Assembly (NCBI RefSeq): GCF_000970685.1
Contig: NZ_LAJB01000015.1
Span: 33,777-97,776, forward strand
Reading direction: 5' to 3'
DNA: 64,000 bases
From: Domibacillus indicus
GTDB lineage: Bacteria > Bacillota > Bacilli > Bacillales > Domibacillaceae
Shown here: piece after piece, positions 43,016 through 51,574 of the stretch
Layout: each line of letters opens with the position of its first letter
Position numbering within the stretch: the stretch's first letter is position 1
Translations under genes and position numbers: made by a program
Notes under the pieces: generated by a model
What the model was told of the DNA's origin: nothing
Database searches by the model: none
Seen by the model: the letters and a program-made list of their open reading frames with translations, nothing else

Positions 43016-43044
43016 CCGCCCTTGCACCCGGGGGCGGTTTTTTT
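43016..43044 (+). terminator. Terminator of the CotF-like gene
   Basis: CCGCCC and GGGCGG followed by seven T. Confidence 0.85.
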
Positions 43045-43072
43045 GTACGATAAAAAGAAAGGGGGTGGAAAT

Positions 43073-43534
43073 ATGCGGCTGCGTGAAGCATATCCAGAAG
43101 AAATGCCTCATTTATATAAGCTCGGGCACAGGGAATGGCCAAAGGGACGGACGCTTGGCCAATACATAAAAGACAACCAGAAAGAAGAAGCGTACGGAAC
43201 CCGTTATGTACTGGCAGATGAAAACGGCCGGATTGCCGCTTCGCTCATGCTGCTGCGGCTGCGTCCTTATTTATTTGGAATTGGCTCTCTTGTGACAGAG
43301 CCGGGTTACCGCGGTCAAGGGTTCGGCACAGCGTTGCTCACCGAATGTATAAGCAAGCATCCGGAAGCCGCATTTATGCTGTACAGTGAAATCGGCACGG
43401 AATACTATGAGCGGTTCGGCTTCCAGGCGCTTCCCGGTGCGCTTCAGCGCTATTCAAGCGGCATATGCATGGTAAAAGCAGATGGCGTGCTTTATAACCG
43501 GATTTTAAATGAGCCGATACCGGATTACTTTTAG
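43073..43534 (+). CDS. GNAT-family N-acetyltransferase
   Basis: 153 residues. GIGSLVTEPGYRGQGFGTALL (about 74-94) is the acetyl-CoA binding motif A (RGQGFG), and YYERFGFQALPG is motif B. Substrate unknown. AAGGGGGTGG upstream of ATG 43,073 decides the start over the ATG at 43,022. It precedes the MOSC gene by 16 bases and is probably cotranscribed. Confidence 0.87.
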   Translation: MRLREAYPEEMPHLYKLGHREWPKGRTLGQYIKDNQKEEAYGTRYVLADENGRIAASLMLLRLRPYLFGIGSLVTEPGYRGQGFGTALLTECISKHPEAAFMLYSEIGTEYYERFGFQALPGALQRYSSGICMVKADGVLYNRILNEPIPDYF

Positions 43535-43550
43535 GGAGTGAACAGCAGGA

Positions 43551-44186
43551 ATGAAACTAATTTCATTAAATACCGGCAGGCCGTCTGAGCTGCCGTACAA
43601 AAAGAAAACCGTTTCCTCGGGCATTAAAAAAAGCCCTGTTGAAGCGCCGATTTATTTATCCAGAACGGGGTTTGAAGGAGACGGGCAGGCGGATCTCGTC
43701 CATCATGGCGGAGCGGACAAGGCGGTTTGTGTATACCCGTTTGAGCACTATACATACTGGGAAAAAGAGTTCAAAGAGGCGCTTCCGGTACCCGCTTTTG
43801 GAGAAAATGTGACGGCAGCCGGCCTGCTTGAAACGGACATGCATATTGGCGATACATTTCAGCTTGGAGAAGCCATCGTACAAATCAGCCAGCCGCGCCA
43901 GCCCTGCTTTAAGCTGGCAGCTTTGCACAATACGCCAAAGCTTGCTTTCTTTGTAGAGCAAACCGGCTATACCGGCTTTTATTTCCGGGTTACAGCAGAA
44001 GGGACGGTCAGCCCAAAAAGTGAGCTCAAACGGTTAACCGTTCACCCGTCACGTATAACCGTGAGCGAGGCAAACCGGATAATGAATGACAAAAATGTGG
44101 AGCCGGCGGATATCGGCCGGCTGCTTGAGATAAACGAGTTAGCTGAAAGCTGGAAGAAACCGCTTCGGAACCGCTTATCCTCCTGA
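43551..44186 (+). CDS. MOSC-domain protein (YiiM-like)
   Basis: 211 residues. DGQADLVHHGGADKAVCVYP, YTYWEKEF, AFGENVTAAGLLETDMHIGD and QPRQPCFKLAAL include the conserved MOSC cysteine that binds the molybdenum cofactor or sulfur. YiiM relatives detoxify N-hydroxylated bases with molybdenum cofactor. It could depend on the same cofactor as YrhE. Confidence 0.9.
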   Translation: MKLISLNTGRPSELPYKKKTVSSGIKKSPVEAPIYLSRTGFEGDGQADLVHHGGADKAVCVYPFEHYTYWEKEFKEALPVPAFGENVTAAGLLETDMHIGDTFQLGEAIVQISQPRQPCFKLAALHNTPKLAFFVEQTGYTGFYFRVTAEGTVSPKSELKRLTVHPSRITVSEANRIMNDKNVEPADIGRLLEINELAESWKKPLRNRLSS

Positions 44187-44267
44187 ACAGGAACAGAGGA
44201 AATCTTTTTCCTCTGTTTTTTTTGTGAGCATTTCGTGAAAAAAATATGGCGAATTCGCGAAAAAAGT

Positions 44268-44295
44268 TTGACAAATTTGTGAATGTGGGTAGAAT
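44268..44295 (+). promoter_or_regulatory. Promoter of the 78-aa membrane protein gene
   Basis: TTGACA (44,268-44,273) and TAGAAT (44,290-44,295), 16 bp apart. Repeated half-sites TTCGTGAA, TTCGCGAA and TTTGTGAA lie between 44,232 and 44,284, suggesting an operator. Confidence 0.65.
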
Positions 44296-44321
44296 AGAAA
44301 GTAAGAAGGAGCTGATAAAAA

Positions 44322-44558
44322 ATGACAACAGAACAAATGAAAGTGCTATCATTTATTCGGTATTTTTCGGGTGCAGGCTGTGCGATTGGCGCAGGGATCT
44401 TTTTGGTTAGTTTGTTTGCAGGCAGTCTTAATGATGGGTTCATGATGTCGATTGTTGGAGCAACCATTTTAGTCAGCTCCATGTGGGTGTTCGGTATCTG
44501 GTTAGTTTTTGTACTTATCGAAAAAGTCGGTTCAAGATACGAAAACGAAGAAATATAA
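44322..44558 (+). CDS. Small two-helix membrane protein, 78 aa
   Basis: MTTEQMKVLSFIRYFSGAGC is followed by hydrophobic segments at about 17-33 and 41-67, separated by a short loop, and a charged tail. AAGGAG nine bases upstream of ATG plus a clear promoter and terminator support a real gene. Family not recognised. Convergent with qoxD. Confidence 0.7.
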   Translation: MTTEQMKVLSFIRYFSGAGCAIGAGIFLVSLFAGSLNDGFMMSIVGATILVSSMWVFGIWLVFVLIEKVGSRYENEEI

Positions 44559-44587
44559 AAAAACCGGAGCATCACGCTCCGGTTTTT
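44558..44587. terminator. Bidirectional terminator, 78-aa gene / qox operon
   Basis: ACCGGAGC and GCTCCGGT around ATCAC, with T-runs on both strands. Confidence 0.9.
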
Positions 44588-44609
44588 TCTTACTATTGAT
44601 CGTCTCAGA

Positions 44610-44903
44610 TCATAGCATTTGATAGCCCCAGATCATTGTGAACAATGTTCCAAGGATAGTTACCACGCCGACAAACAGGGCGTAGATAATATTTGTATAA
44701 AGTGTTTTTTTGTCTTCTGATTCTCCAATATGCATAAAGAGAAGAAGCTGAACAAGTGCCTGCGCAATGGCTGTCACAAGCAGGATCGCCATTCCCATCT
44801 TGTATGACATATCAAATACAAGAACAGCAAGGGCAACAACTGAAAGGACCATGGAAAACACAAAGCCCATTACGTGCTGCTTCGGGAACAATTGCTTCAT
44901 CAT
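44610..44903 (-). CDS. qoxD: aa3-type quinol oxidase subunit IV
   Basis: A 97-residue, three-helix membrane subunit (KQHVMGFVFSMVLSVVALAV; LVQLLLFMHIG), shorter than the B. subtilis subunit (124). Last gene of qoxABCD, starting one base after the qoxC stop. Stabilises the oxidase complex. Confidence 0.93.
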   Translation of the reverse strand: MMKQLFPKQHVMGFVFSMVLSVVALAVLVFDMSYKMGMAILLVTAIAQALVQLLLFMHIGESEDKKTLYTNIIYALFVGVVTILGTLFTMIWGYQML

Positions 44904-44904
44904 C

Positions 44905-45501
44905 TTACATCATTCCTTTCAAATAAACGAAGCTGAAGATAAAGATCCAGACAACGTCTAGGAAGTGCCAGTAAAGCGAGAAGATAAACGATTTGTTCGC
45001 TGTTTCCGGTGTCAGGCCGCGTTTTGCTACCTGGATAAGGATGGCCGTCCCCCAGAAAAGACCGAACGTAACGTGCGCACCGTGAGTGCCAAGCAGTGTC
45101 ATTAAGCTTGATGTAAAGGCGCTTGTTTGAATCGTTGCACCTTCATGAATATATTCTACAAACTCATAGATTTCAGTGCCAAGGAATCCAAGGCCGAGTA
45201 CAAGTGTGATAACAAAGAATGTCATCATCGCTTTTTTCAGGCCAAGGCGCATGGCGTGAATACCAAGACCGATTGTAAAGCTGCTTGTTAAAAGCAAAAC
45301 TGTTTCAATCATTACTGGCGTAATTTTAAAAAGTTCCTCGGCGCTCGGTCCATTGCCGTGGCCGTTATGAAGCGTAAAGTATACCGCGAACAGCGTTGAG
45401 AAAAGGGCGATCTCGGCGCCAAGGAAAATCCAGAAGCCGAGAATCTTCAGCCGGTTTTCTTCTGTGCTGTACTCAAGCGGAAGTGATTCATCAATTTTCA
45501 T
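44905..45501 (-). CDS. qoxC: aa3-type quinol oxidase subunit III
   Basis: A 198-residue, five-helix subunit III. ENRLKILGFWIFLGAEIALF, LMTLLGTHGAHVTFGLFWG and YWHFLDVVWIFIFSFVYLKG are standard heme-copper oxidase III motifs. Its ATG shares one base with the qoxB stop (TAATG). Confidence 0.96.
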   Translation of the reverse strand: MKIDESLPLEYSTEENRLKILGFWIFLGAEIALFSTLFAVYFTLHNGHGNGPSAEELFKITPVMIETVLLLTSSFTIGLGIHAMRLGLKKAMMTFFVITLVLGLGFLGTEIYEFVEYIHEGATIQTSAFTSSLMTLLGTHGAHVTFGLFWGTAILIQVAKRGLTPETANKSFIFSLYWHFLDVVWIFIFSFVYLKGMM

Positions 45502-47447
45502 TATTTGTCACCTCCAAGTTCCCGTTCTATCCGTTCAACTTCTTCGACAGAAACGTAGTAGCCGTGATCCTGTTCAAATGAACGAAGAGCCATAAACACA
45601 AAGATTAAGATTGTGAAAATAATCGTCGGAATCCACCAGCTGAATACGAGGCAGAAGCCGGCTGCAAAGAACGCACCGCTCATCAAAAACGGCATGCCGC
45701 TGTTGCTTGGCATATGAATTTTTTCAATCGGGCCGCTCCAAAGCTGTTTGTTGTGTTTCTTCGCGTGCCAGAATGCATCAAGCTCGTTCACCTGCGGAAT
45801 GCGGGCAAAGTTATAAAATGGCACAGGACCGTGTGTCGCCCATTCAAGAGAGCGGGCATCCCATGGATCTCCTGTTTCATCACGCGGGCTGTAACGGATA
45901 CTCCAGTACAAGTTATAGACAAGGATAATAAAGCCGATTCCAAGTCCAACTGCACCGACAAACGAAAGCATATTCAGCGGGCCGTAGCCTGTGCTTTCAG
46001 AGTATGTGTACATACGGCGTGTCATCCCGTTTAAGCCAAGAATAAACAGCGGGAAAAATGCGACATTAAAGCTGATCGTAATAAACCAGAAAGCAAGTTT
46101 GCCAAGCTTTTCGTTTAAACGGAAGCCGAATACTTTCGGGAACCAGAAATGGAATCCGGCGATAACCGCAAATACTGTACCTGGAATTAATACATAGTGG
46201 AAATGCGCTACCAGGAACATCGTATTGTGGTACTGGTAATCGGCACTTGCCATCGCAAGCATAACTCCTGTTACGCCGCCGATTGTGAAAATCGGAATAA
46301 ACGCAAGAGAGTAAAGCATCGGTGTCGTAAACGATATTTTCCCTTTATGCAGGGTAAGCAGCCAGTTGAATATTTTTACACCGGTCGGAACGGCAATCAG
46401 CATCGTTGTAATCGAGAATACGCTGTTGACCATAACGCCGTGGCCCATTGTGTAAAAATGGTGCGCCCATACGACGAATGAAAGAAGGGAAATCGCGACC
46501 ATACTGACAACCATTGATTTATAGCCGTATAAGTTTTTCCGGGCAAACGTTGAAATAATTTCACTGTAAATCCCGAAAGCAGGAAGGATAACGATATATA
46601 CTTCAGGATGTCCCCAAACCCAGAAAAGGTTGGCCCAGAGCATATCCATTCCGCCGTCCTGCATGGCGAAAAATTTCGTGCCAAACTGGCGGTCCATTGT
46701 CATCAATGCAAGTGCTACCGTTAAAACAGGGAACGCAAACACGATGATAACGTTTGTGATTAAGATCGACCAGGTAAACATCGGCATTTTCATTAATGTC
46801 ATGCCCGGTGCGCGCATTTTTAAAATCGTAACCAGGAAGTTAATCCCTGTCATCAATGTACCAAGACCTGCAATTTGCAGGGAAATTGCGTAATAGTTAT
46901 TTCCGACTGTCGGGCTGAACTCCAGGCTCGCAAGCGGGAAGTAAGCGGACCAGCCGGCATCCGGCGATCCTCCGATAATAAACGAGATATTAAACAGTCC
47001 CGCACCGACCGCAAACAGCCAGAAGCTGACGGAGTTTAAGCGTGGGAATGCCACATCGCGTGCACCGATTTGAAGCGGTGTTACCACGTTCATTAATCCG
47101 ATAATAAATGGCATCGCCATAAACAGGATCATGATAACGCCGTGTGTCGTAAAGATTTCATTGTAATGCTGGGCATCCAGCAGGCCGTTCTCCGGCATTG
47201 CTGTCTGGCCGCGCATGAGGAGGGCATCAACGCCTCCGCGGAATAGCATTACGAGCGCGACTAAGATGTACATAACGCCGATTTTTTTATGGTCAACAGT
47301 TGTGATCCACTCACGCCACAGGTAGCCCCACTTCTTAAAGTAGGTAACTCCAATAACGAGGGATAACGCACCGACCACAATACTAATCATTGCTGCAACG
47401 ATCATTGGTTCGTTGAGAATGAGAAATTGCTGCTCATGCGATTCCAT
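45501..47447 (-). CDS. qoxB: aa3-type quinol oxidase subunit I
   Basis: A 648-residue catalytic subunit holding low-spin heme a and the heme a3-CuB centre. [20 protein letters not shown] contains a heme ligand His, [19 protein letters not shown] the CuB His and cross-linked Tyr, [10 protein letters not shown] two further CuB ligands, and [20 protein letters not shown] the a3 and a ligands. It reduces oxygen with menaquinol and pumps protons. Confidence 0.97.
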   Translation of the reverse strand: MESHEQQFLILNEPMIVAAMISIVVGALSLVIGVTYFKKWGYLWREWITTVDHKKIGVMYILVALVMLFRGGVDALLMRGQTAMPENGLLDAQHYNEIFTTHGVIMILFMAMPFIIGLMNVVTPLQIGARDVAFPRLNSVSFWLFAVGAGLFNISFIIGGSPDAGWSAYFPLASLEFSPTVGNNYYAISLQIAGLGTLMTGINFLVTILKMRAPGMTLMKMPMFTWSILITNVIIVFAFPVLTVALALMTMDRQFGTKFFAMQDGGMDMLWANLFWVWGHPEVYIVILPAFGIYSEIISTFARKNLYGYKSMVVSMVAISLLSFVVWAHHFYTMGHGVMVNSVFSITTMLIAVPTGVKIFNWLLTLHKGKISFTTPMLYSLAFIPIFTIGGVTGVMLAMASADYQYHNTMFLVAHFHYVLIPGTVFAVIAGFHFWFPKVFGFRLNEKLGKLAFWFITISFNVAFFPLFILGLNGMTRRMYTYSESTGYGPLNMLSFVGAVGLGIGFIILVYNLYWSIRYSPRDETGDPWDARSLEWATHGPVPFYNFARIPQVNELDAFWHAKKHNKQLWSGPIEKIHMPSNSGMPFLMSGAFFAAGFCLVFSWWIPTIIFTILIFVFMALRSFEQDHGYYVSVEEVERIERELGGDK

Positions 47448-47477
47448 GAAGTATATCTCCTTTCATTCTTTCATTCA

Positions 47478-48413
47478 TTATTCTTCTGCCTCTTGATGAT
47501 GGAAGTGATCAGCGTCTGATGAAGGAGCAGTTTCCATTTCTTCTTCTGCTGAATCTTCTTCTGCTGCAGTTGGTGTTCCATGATGATGTCCTTCAGGCGC
47601 CGGCTTGAACTCAAGGTGTGTTGATGAATATGATTGACGGCCTACAAAGTCTGTTTCAAGCAGCTCATCGAACTCGCTTTCAGTCAGCTCAGGCGCTGTG
47701 TTTTTTACATCATTCACCCATTCGTCATAATCAGCCGCTGTCATTGCCTGGGCTTCAAATTCCATCTGTGCATAGCCTGCGCCGTTAAAGTTTGAGTTCC
47801 GGCCCATATAAGATCCAGGCACATCTGCGGCCAGGTGGATTTTCGTCACGTGGGCACTCATCGCGTACTTTTGTCCGGCAAGCTGCGGAATCCAGAAGCT
47901 TGTAATTGGCCCATACGAGTAAAGGCGGAATTCAACCGGACGGTCAACTGGCATATTAACGTAGTTAACAGTTTCAATTCCTTCTTCCGGATAGCTGAAA
48001 TGCCACTTCCAGTTAGATGACGCTGCATAGATAACAAGCGGCTCCTGATCCTCATATCCCAGTGGCTTGCTTTCCACTTCTTTTGTTGATTGAACGGTGA
48101 TTACGGACAAAAATACAACAATGATAATCGGAATAATCGTCCAAATAATTTCTAGTTTTGTGCTGCCATGTACGTGAGGAGGCTCATAATCCTCTCCCAT
48201 TTTTGAAGCCCGATACTTTACAAGCATGTACGCATATAACACGTAAACAACGAATAATATACCGCACATCACAATGATGGACATAATAATGGTGTCAGAT
48301 AACGTTTCGGCATTCGGTCCTTTCGGATCGAGTACCATAAGCGGATTTTCACATCCTGCAAGTACTGCAGCCATAGCAAAAAACGCTGACAGTAACAGCC
48401 ATTTCTTTTTCAT
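47478..48413 (-). CDS. qoxA: aa3-type quinol oxidase subunit II (lipoprotein)
   Basis: 311 residues in the mature start form. Signal peptide MKKKWLLLSAFFAMAAVLAG then Cys21, a lipobox. Two transmembrane helices (about 41-63 and 85-107) are followed by a periplasmic-side cupredoxin domain without CuA Cys ligands, which marks quinol oxidation. The C-terminal about 40 residues are His/Glu-rich (GHHHGTPT...HFHHQEAEE), beyond the usual domain. ATG at 48,413 has GAAAGGGG upstream. First gene of qoxABCD. Confidence 0.95.
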   Translation of the reverse strand: MKKKWLLLSAFFAMAAVLAGCENPLMVLDPKGPNAETLSDTIIMSIIVMCGILFVVYVLYAYMLVKYRASKMGEDYEPPHVHGSTKLEIIWTIIPIIIVVFLSVITVQSTKEVESKPLGYEDQEPLVIYAASSNWKWHFSYPEEGIETVNYVNMPVDRPVEFRLYSYGPITSFWIPQLAGQKYAMSAHVTKIHLAADVPGSYMGRNSNFNGAGYAQMEFEAQAMTAADYDEWVNDVKNTAPELTESEFDELLETDFVGRQSYSSTHLEFKPAPEGHHHGTPTAAEEDSAEEEMETAPSSDADHFHHQEAEE

Positions 48414-48518
48414 GCTATACCCCTTTCTTATAAGTTGCCTAGTAAAAAGCGAACAGATTGTTAATAACTTCACATTTGAACATTTTAAGGCAGACAAACG
48501 AGAGTAGTAACGATCCAT

Positions 48519-48770
48519 CGCCTCTTCCTATGCTAATCCTATTGACCAGAAAAAACAATTGTTAAACGGCAGTGTCACAAAAAATTCAACGTTTTGCATT
48601 TCCTTTACCGGAAAAGGAAAATTGCGGCTAGACCTTTTTCGGAAAATATGTCTATACGCCATATCAAACAGTACCTGCTTTTCATTATCAGCAAATAGAA
48701 AACAGGCCGCGAAAGAAAATCGGCATTAAAAAGAAAGCATAGCGGGATGTGTGAATTCATGTCTTTATAT
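48519..48770. other. qox promoter region and spacer
   Basis: Contains the upstream region of qoxA on the minus strand and about 150 bp with no supported gene. Confidence 0.35.
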
Positions 48771-48806
48771 AAAAAAGCATCCTTCTATGAAAAAGGATGC
48801 TTTTTT
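48771..48806. terminator. Bidirectional terminator-like hairpin
   Basis: AAAAAAGCATCCTT and AAGGATGCTTTTTT around CTATGAA, insulating the toxin module on its left side. Confidence 0.75.
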
Positions 48807-48828
48807 ACATTTTTCACGCAAAAAATCT

Positions 48829-48857
48829 CGAACTTACATTCGGGAGTGTGTTATAAT
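48829..48857 (+). promoter_or_regulatory. Toxin promoter with LexA-like box
   Basis: TATAAT (48,852-48,857) with CGAACTTACATTCG (48,829-48,842) over the -35 position. The box keeps both outer CGAA/TTCG halves of the Bacillus LexA site (CGAAC-N4-GTTCG) with one change in the core. A good -35 hexamer is not evident. Confidence 0.4.
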
Positions 48858-48872
48858 GAAGGAACAATAGCC

Positions 48873-48947
48873 ATGGTTTCTCAAGGGTGGTCGGCTCACT
48901 CCACTGTCAAAGTACATCTTTGCAGGAATGGAGGTGAGGCCGTATGA
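48873..48947 (+). CDS. Possible 24-codon upstream peptide coupled to the toxin
   Basis: ATG GTT TCT ... GTA TGA encodes MVSQGWSAHSTVKVHLCRNG plus four residues. Its TGA overlaps the toxin ATG (ATGA), so its translation would couple to toxin initiation. It may simply be the folded 5' leader of the toxin mRNA. Confidence 0.35.
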   Translation: MVSQGWSAHSTVKVHLCRNGGEAV

Positions 48948-49027
48948 CTGTATTTGAATCGCTTATGTTTACCGTAGCATTTACGGGGCTGGTTATTTCA
49001 ATTCTGTCATTCCAGAAAAAAGATTAA
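48944..49027 (+). CDS. Holin-like (Hol-Tox) type I toxin peptide, 27 aa
   Basis: MTVFESLMFTVAFTGLVISI followed by LSFQKKD: a single hydrophobic helix and a basic tail, with the [MT]-x-[VT]-[FY]-E-[SA]-L-[MS] start of the Hol-Tox / BsrG-like family. GGAGGTG seven bases upstream supports translation. Followed by two hairpins and a convergent antisense promoter, the layout of type I toxin-antitoxin loci such as bsrG/SR4 and txpA/RatA. Expected to insert in the membrane. Confidence 0.75.
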   Translation: MTVFESLMFTVAFTGLVISILSFQKKD

Positions 49028-49064
49028 AACCGCCCTTGAGGTTTTAGCGAGCCCGGGCGGTTTT
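49026..49064. terminator. Hairpin directly after the toxin
   Basis: AAAACCGCCC and GGGCGGTTTT, a 10-bp stem; the better T-run is on the minus strand, fitting termination of the antisense RNA. Confidence 0.7.
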
Positions 49065-49110
49065 AGCCTGTGTGACGCCGATCCCTTCAAAAGGGCCGGC
49101 TATTGTAATC

Positions 49111-49147
49111 GCTGATTCGGTGCTGGACACATCGAATCAGCTTTTTT
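49111..49147 (+). terminator. Terminator of the toxin mRNA
   Basis: GCTGATTCG (49,111-49,119) and CGAATCAGC (49,133-49,141), then six T. Confidence 0.8.
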
Positions 49148-49253
49148 AATATATGATATTCTATTGATATTATACCCGATTCAAGCGGTTTTGAAAACGA
49201 AAAGAATTTTGCTATCATAATGGCCAGCGAAAACGGAAAATGAGGTGATTTGC

Positions 49254-49631
49254 ATGGATTCATTCCGTATTGCGGAGGAAAAAATTAAAAAAGCGATGGA
49301 AGAAGGGTTGTTTGACAATTTGCCCGGTGCCGGCAAGCCGCTTCCAGAAGATGAATTTGCCTCTCTGCCGCCGGAGCTGCGGATGGCGTACCGCATGATG
49401 AAAAATGCCGGATTTACCCCCGAAGATGCCAGTCTGCGCCGAGAAATGCGCAGCCTTGAACAACTGGTCCATGACTGCATCGATCCAGAGGAAAAGCGTG
49501 AACTGAAACGGCAGCTGGATGAAAAAATGCTTCGCTATAACCAGATGCTGTCCAAAAGGAAAATCAATACAAATTCGAGCATCTTTAAAAACTACGAGCA
49601 GAAAATTGAGAAAAAGCTGTTTGAAAAATAA
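49254..49631 (+). CDS. DUF1992 protein (DnaJ-homologue subfamily C type)
   Basis: 125 residues. Starts MDSFRIAEEKIKKAMEEGLF and DNLPGAGKPLP, the DUF1992 signature, then PELRMAYRMMKNAGFTPED. It has no J domain. GAGGTGATTTGC precedes ATG 49,254. Function unknown; eukaryotic members (DNAJC28) carry the same domain. Monocistronic with its own terminator. Confidence 0.9.
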   Translation: MDSFRIAEEKIKKAMEEGLFDNLPGAGKPLPEDEFASLPPELRMAYRMMKNAGFTPEDASLRREMRSLEQLVHDCIDPEEKRELKRQLDEKMLRYNQMLSKRKINTNSSIFKNYEQKIEKKLFEK

Positions 49632-49648
49632 GTCTTAACGATTCTGCC

Positions 49649-49686
49649 AAAAAAGCACTCCTGCAAAAGAAAGGAGTGCTTTTTTG
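49649..49686. terminator. Terminator after the DUF1992 gene
   Basis: AAGCACTCCT and AGGAGTGCTT with T-runs on both strands. Confidence 0.88.
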
Positions 49687-49806
49687 GTATTTCTCTGTTT
49701 TGCTTCCTTATTATAAGGAATATGGAAAAGGAGATTAAAAAAGAGAAAGAATTTAAACCAGATCGAACATACTAAGGCTGTTTCCATACAGGAAGGAGAT
49801 GTGGCA

Positions 49807-50945
49807 ATGAGCACCAAAAAACATTTATTTGAAAAAGCTGCATTAGGGAGCACGGTTCTAGAAAACCGGGTGAGTGTAGCCCCCATGACACGAACAAGCG
49901 CAACACCTGAAGGGCTTGCCACGGACCAAATGCTCTCTTATTATACTTCATTCGCCCGGGGCGGCTTTGGGCTTGTGATCACAGAGGGCATCTACCCCGA
50001 TAAAAAATACAGCCAGGGATATCTGAATCAGCCGGGAATGACAGATGACGAGCAGGAAAAAGCCTAGAAAGAAGTTGTTGAATCCGTTCATCAGGCCGGT
50101 GCAAAGATTTTTGCCCAGCTTATGTATGCAGGAGCTCTTTCACAGGGAAACCGTTTTGTGAACAGCACGATTGCCCCTTCTGCCGCCCAGCCAAAAGGGG
50201 AGCAAATGGAGTTCTACGGAGGGAAAGGCCCTTTTCCTATGCCTAAAGAAGCGTCCGAAGAAGATATTGCGGATGTTATTAAAGGTTTTGCAGAAGCCTC
50301 GGCACGCGCTAAAGCAGCCGGATTTGACGGAGTGGAAATCCACGGGGCGAACGGCTACATTCTCGATCAGTTTTTAACCGGCTATACAAATAAGCGTACC
50401 GGTGAATTTGGCGGTTCTGCCGAAAATTGGACAAGACTGCTTACAGAGGTATCCCGTGCGGTGCGGGAGGCCGTCGGTGCAGAATTCACAGTCGGCATCC
50501 GGATTTCTCAGGGAAAAGTAAATGATTACGAGCATAAATGGGCGGGGAAAGAAAAAGAGGCGGAAATTATTTTCAGCCAATTAAGCGAAGCGGGCCTTGA
50601 TTTTATCCATGTTACCGAATATGAAGCGTGGCAGCCGGCTTTTCCAGAAGGCGAAGGAACAGCCGCCACTGACTCCGCTTTTGGTGACGGAGGGGCTTCT
50701 CTGGCCGCTCTGGCAAAAAAATACGGCGGGCTGCCTGTCATTGCAAATGGACACCTGAAAAAACCTGATTTGGTACAGGCCATTATTGCAAAAGGCGAAG
50801 CAGATGTGATATCACTGGGGAAAGGCGCTCTTGCAAATCATGACTGGTAAACAGAGTGAAAAAAGAAGAGCCGTTACAGGACTTTCAGCCGGAAAAAGTG
50901 TTAAGCCCTACCGCAAAAATCAAGGAATTTGAAGTAAAACAATAA
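49807..50945 (+). pseudogene. Old Yellow Enzyme family NADH:flavin oxidoreductase, inactivated
   Basis: The frame from ATG 49,807 (AAGGAG upstream) reads LFEKAALGSTVLENRVSVAP and resumes past an in-frame TAG at 50,065-50,067, where Trp is likely ancestral, with FAQLMYAGALSQGNR, GVEIHGANGYILDQFLTGYT and GLPVIANGHLKKPDL. Near 50,850 a one-base deletion in DW-x-NRVKKEEP gives a premature TAA. The true C-terminus, SPTAKIKEFEVKQ, lies in another frame up to 50,945. Two lesions make a functional product unlikely. Confidence 0.9.
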
Positions 50946-50955
50946 AAGCCGCACG

Positions 50956-51006
50956 ATGCAGGAATTTTTCAGCTTAAATGGAAGAACAGCGCTGGTAACT
51001 ACCTAA
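50956..51006 (+). pseudogene. N-terminal fragment of a short-chain dehydrogenase
   Basis: ATG opens MQEFFSLNGRTALVTT then TAA. This matches the start of SDR proteins up to the TG-x3-G-x-G motif, which is lost. Remnant only. Confidence 0.5.
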
Positions 51007-51043
51007 AATACTGCAGCGGCGGGTGAAGATCATTCAGAGGTTG

Positions 51044-51085
51044 AGCAAATAACCGGGGGAATTCCTGCCCGGTTATTTGCTTTTC
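51044..51085 (+). terminator. Terminator after the OYE/SDR remnants
   Basis: AGCAAATAACCGGG and CCCGGTTATTTGCT around a 10-base loop, then TTTT. Confidence 0.88.
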
Positions 51086-51198
51086 GTATTTCATTAAAAT
51101 AAACGCGGCATCCCCATATAAAGAAGTAACCATTTATCTTAAGCATAAAAAGAACTTATTCTATTAAAAGTGATTTATTTATTTTATGAATATACCAA

Positions 51199-51214
51199 AC
51201 TTGTACGGTTAAGT
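51199..51214. promoter_or_regulatory. Possible distal AraR box
   Basis: ACTTGTACGGTTAAGT matches the AraR operator ATTTGTACGTACAAAT at 11 of 16 positions and lies about 40 bases upstream of a TATAAT at 51,254-51,259. Confidence 0.4.
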
Positions 51215-51284
51215 TTTGGCTGGTTTTTTAAAATTTATGATTTTTCTGTATTGTATAATAAGGTTTAAGTTGATAAAATTGTAA

Positions 51285-51299
51285 TGTAAGCGGTTAACA
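51285..51299. promoter_or_regulatory. Probable CcpA cre site before the arabinanase
   Basis: TGTAAGCGGTTAACA, close to the cre consensus with one insertion, about 25 bases downstream of a TATAAT, a roadblock position for catabolite repression. Confidence 0.6.
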
Positions 51300-51361
51300 A
51301 TGGTTAGTATACGTTTTCATGATCGGAGGTGTGAAAAAGATAGATTTATATAAATGTTAAT

Positions 51362-51377
51362 ATTGGTACGTACATTT
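51362..51377. promoter_or_regulatory. AraR operator upstream of the arabinanase
   Basis: ATTGGTACGTACATTT keeps the palindromic GTACGTAC core and matches the AraR operator at 13 of 16 positions. With the distal box it fits cooperative AraR binding and induction by arabinose. Confidence 0.65.
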
Positions 51378-51574
51378 ATCCAGCTACTTACCGGTGCACT
51401 TTTATGAGAACATGTTAAAGTATTTCCTTTTTCTCGTTTTTTATATAAGAATATCTTATTTATTCGGAAGATTCCGATTTTTTATCAGCAAAAGCTGATG
51501 ACCGCTGTTCTTAACGCAAAGATGCCGTGATAAATGTATGCGTTTTCCCAACCGTTCATAAAGGAGGAGACAAA

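Larger units (their letters stand above)
49020..49163 (-). ncRNA. Candidate antisense RNA antitoxin
   Basis: Minus-strand promoter candidates are TTGAAT/TAGAAT (49,184-49,179 and 49,163-49,158, 15-bp spacer) and a TATAAT at 49,174-49,169. A transcript from there would end at the hairpin 49,026-49,064, whose minus-strand side is followed by TTTTAATCTTTTTT. It would be complementary to the 3' part of the toxin mRNA. Confidence 0.45.

Noticed and set aside
50065..50067. TAG in the OYE gene as a programmed recoding (pyrrolysine or suppressor) site
   Set aside because: A second lesion, a frameshift near 50,850, is present and a Trp codon is the simplest ancestor, so this is decay.
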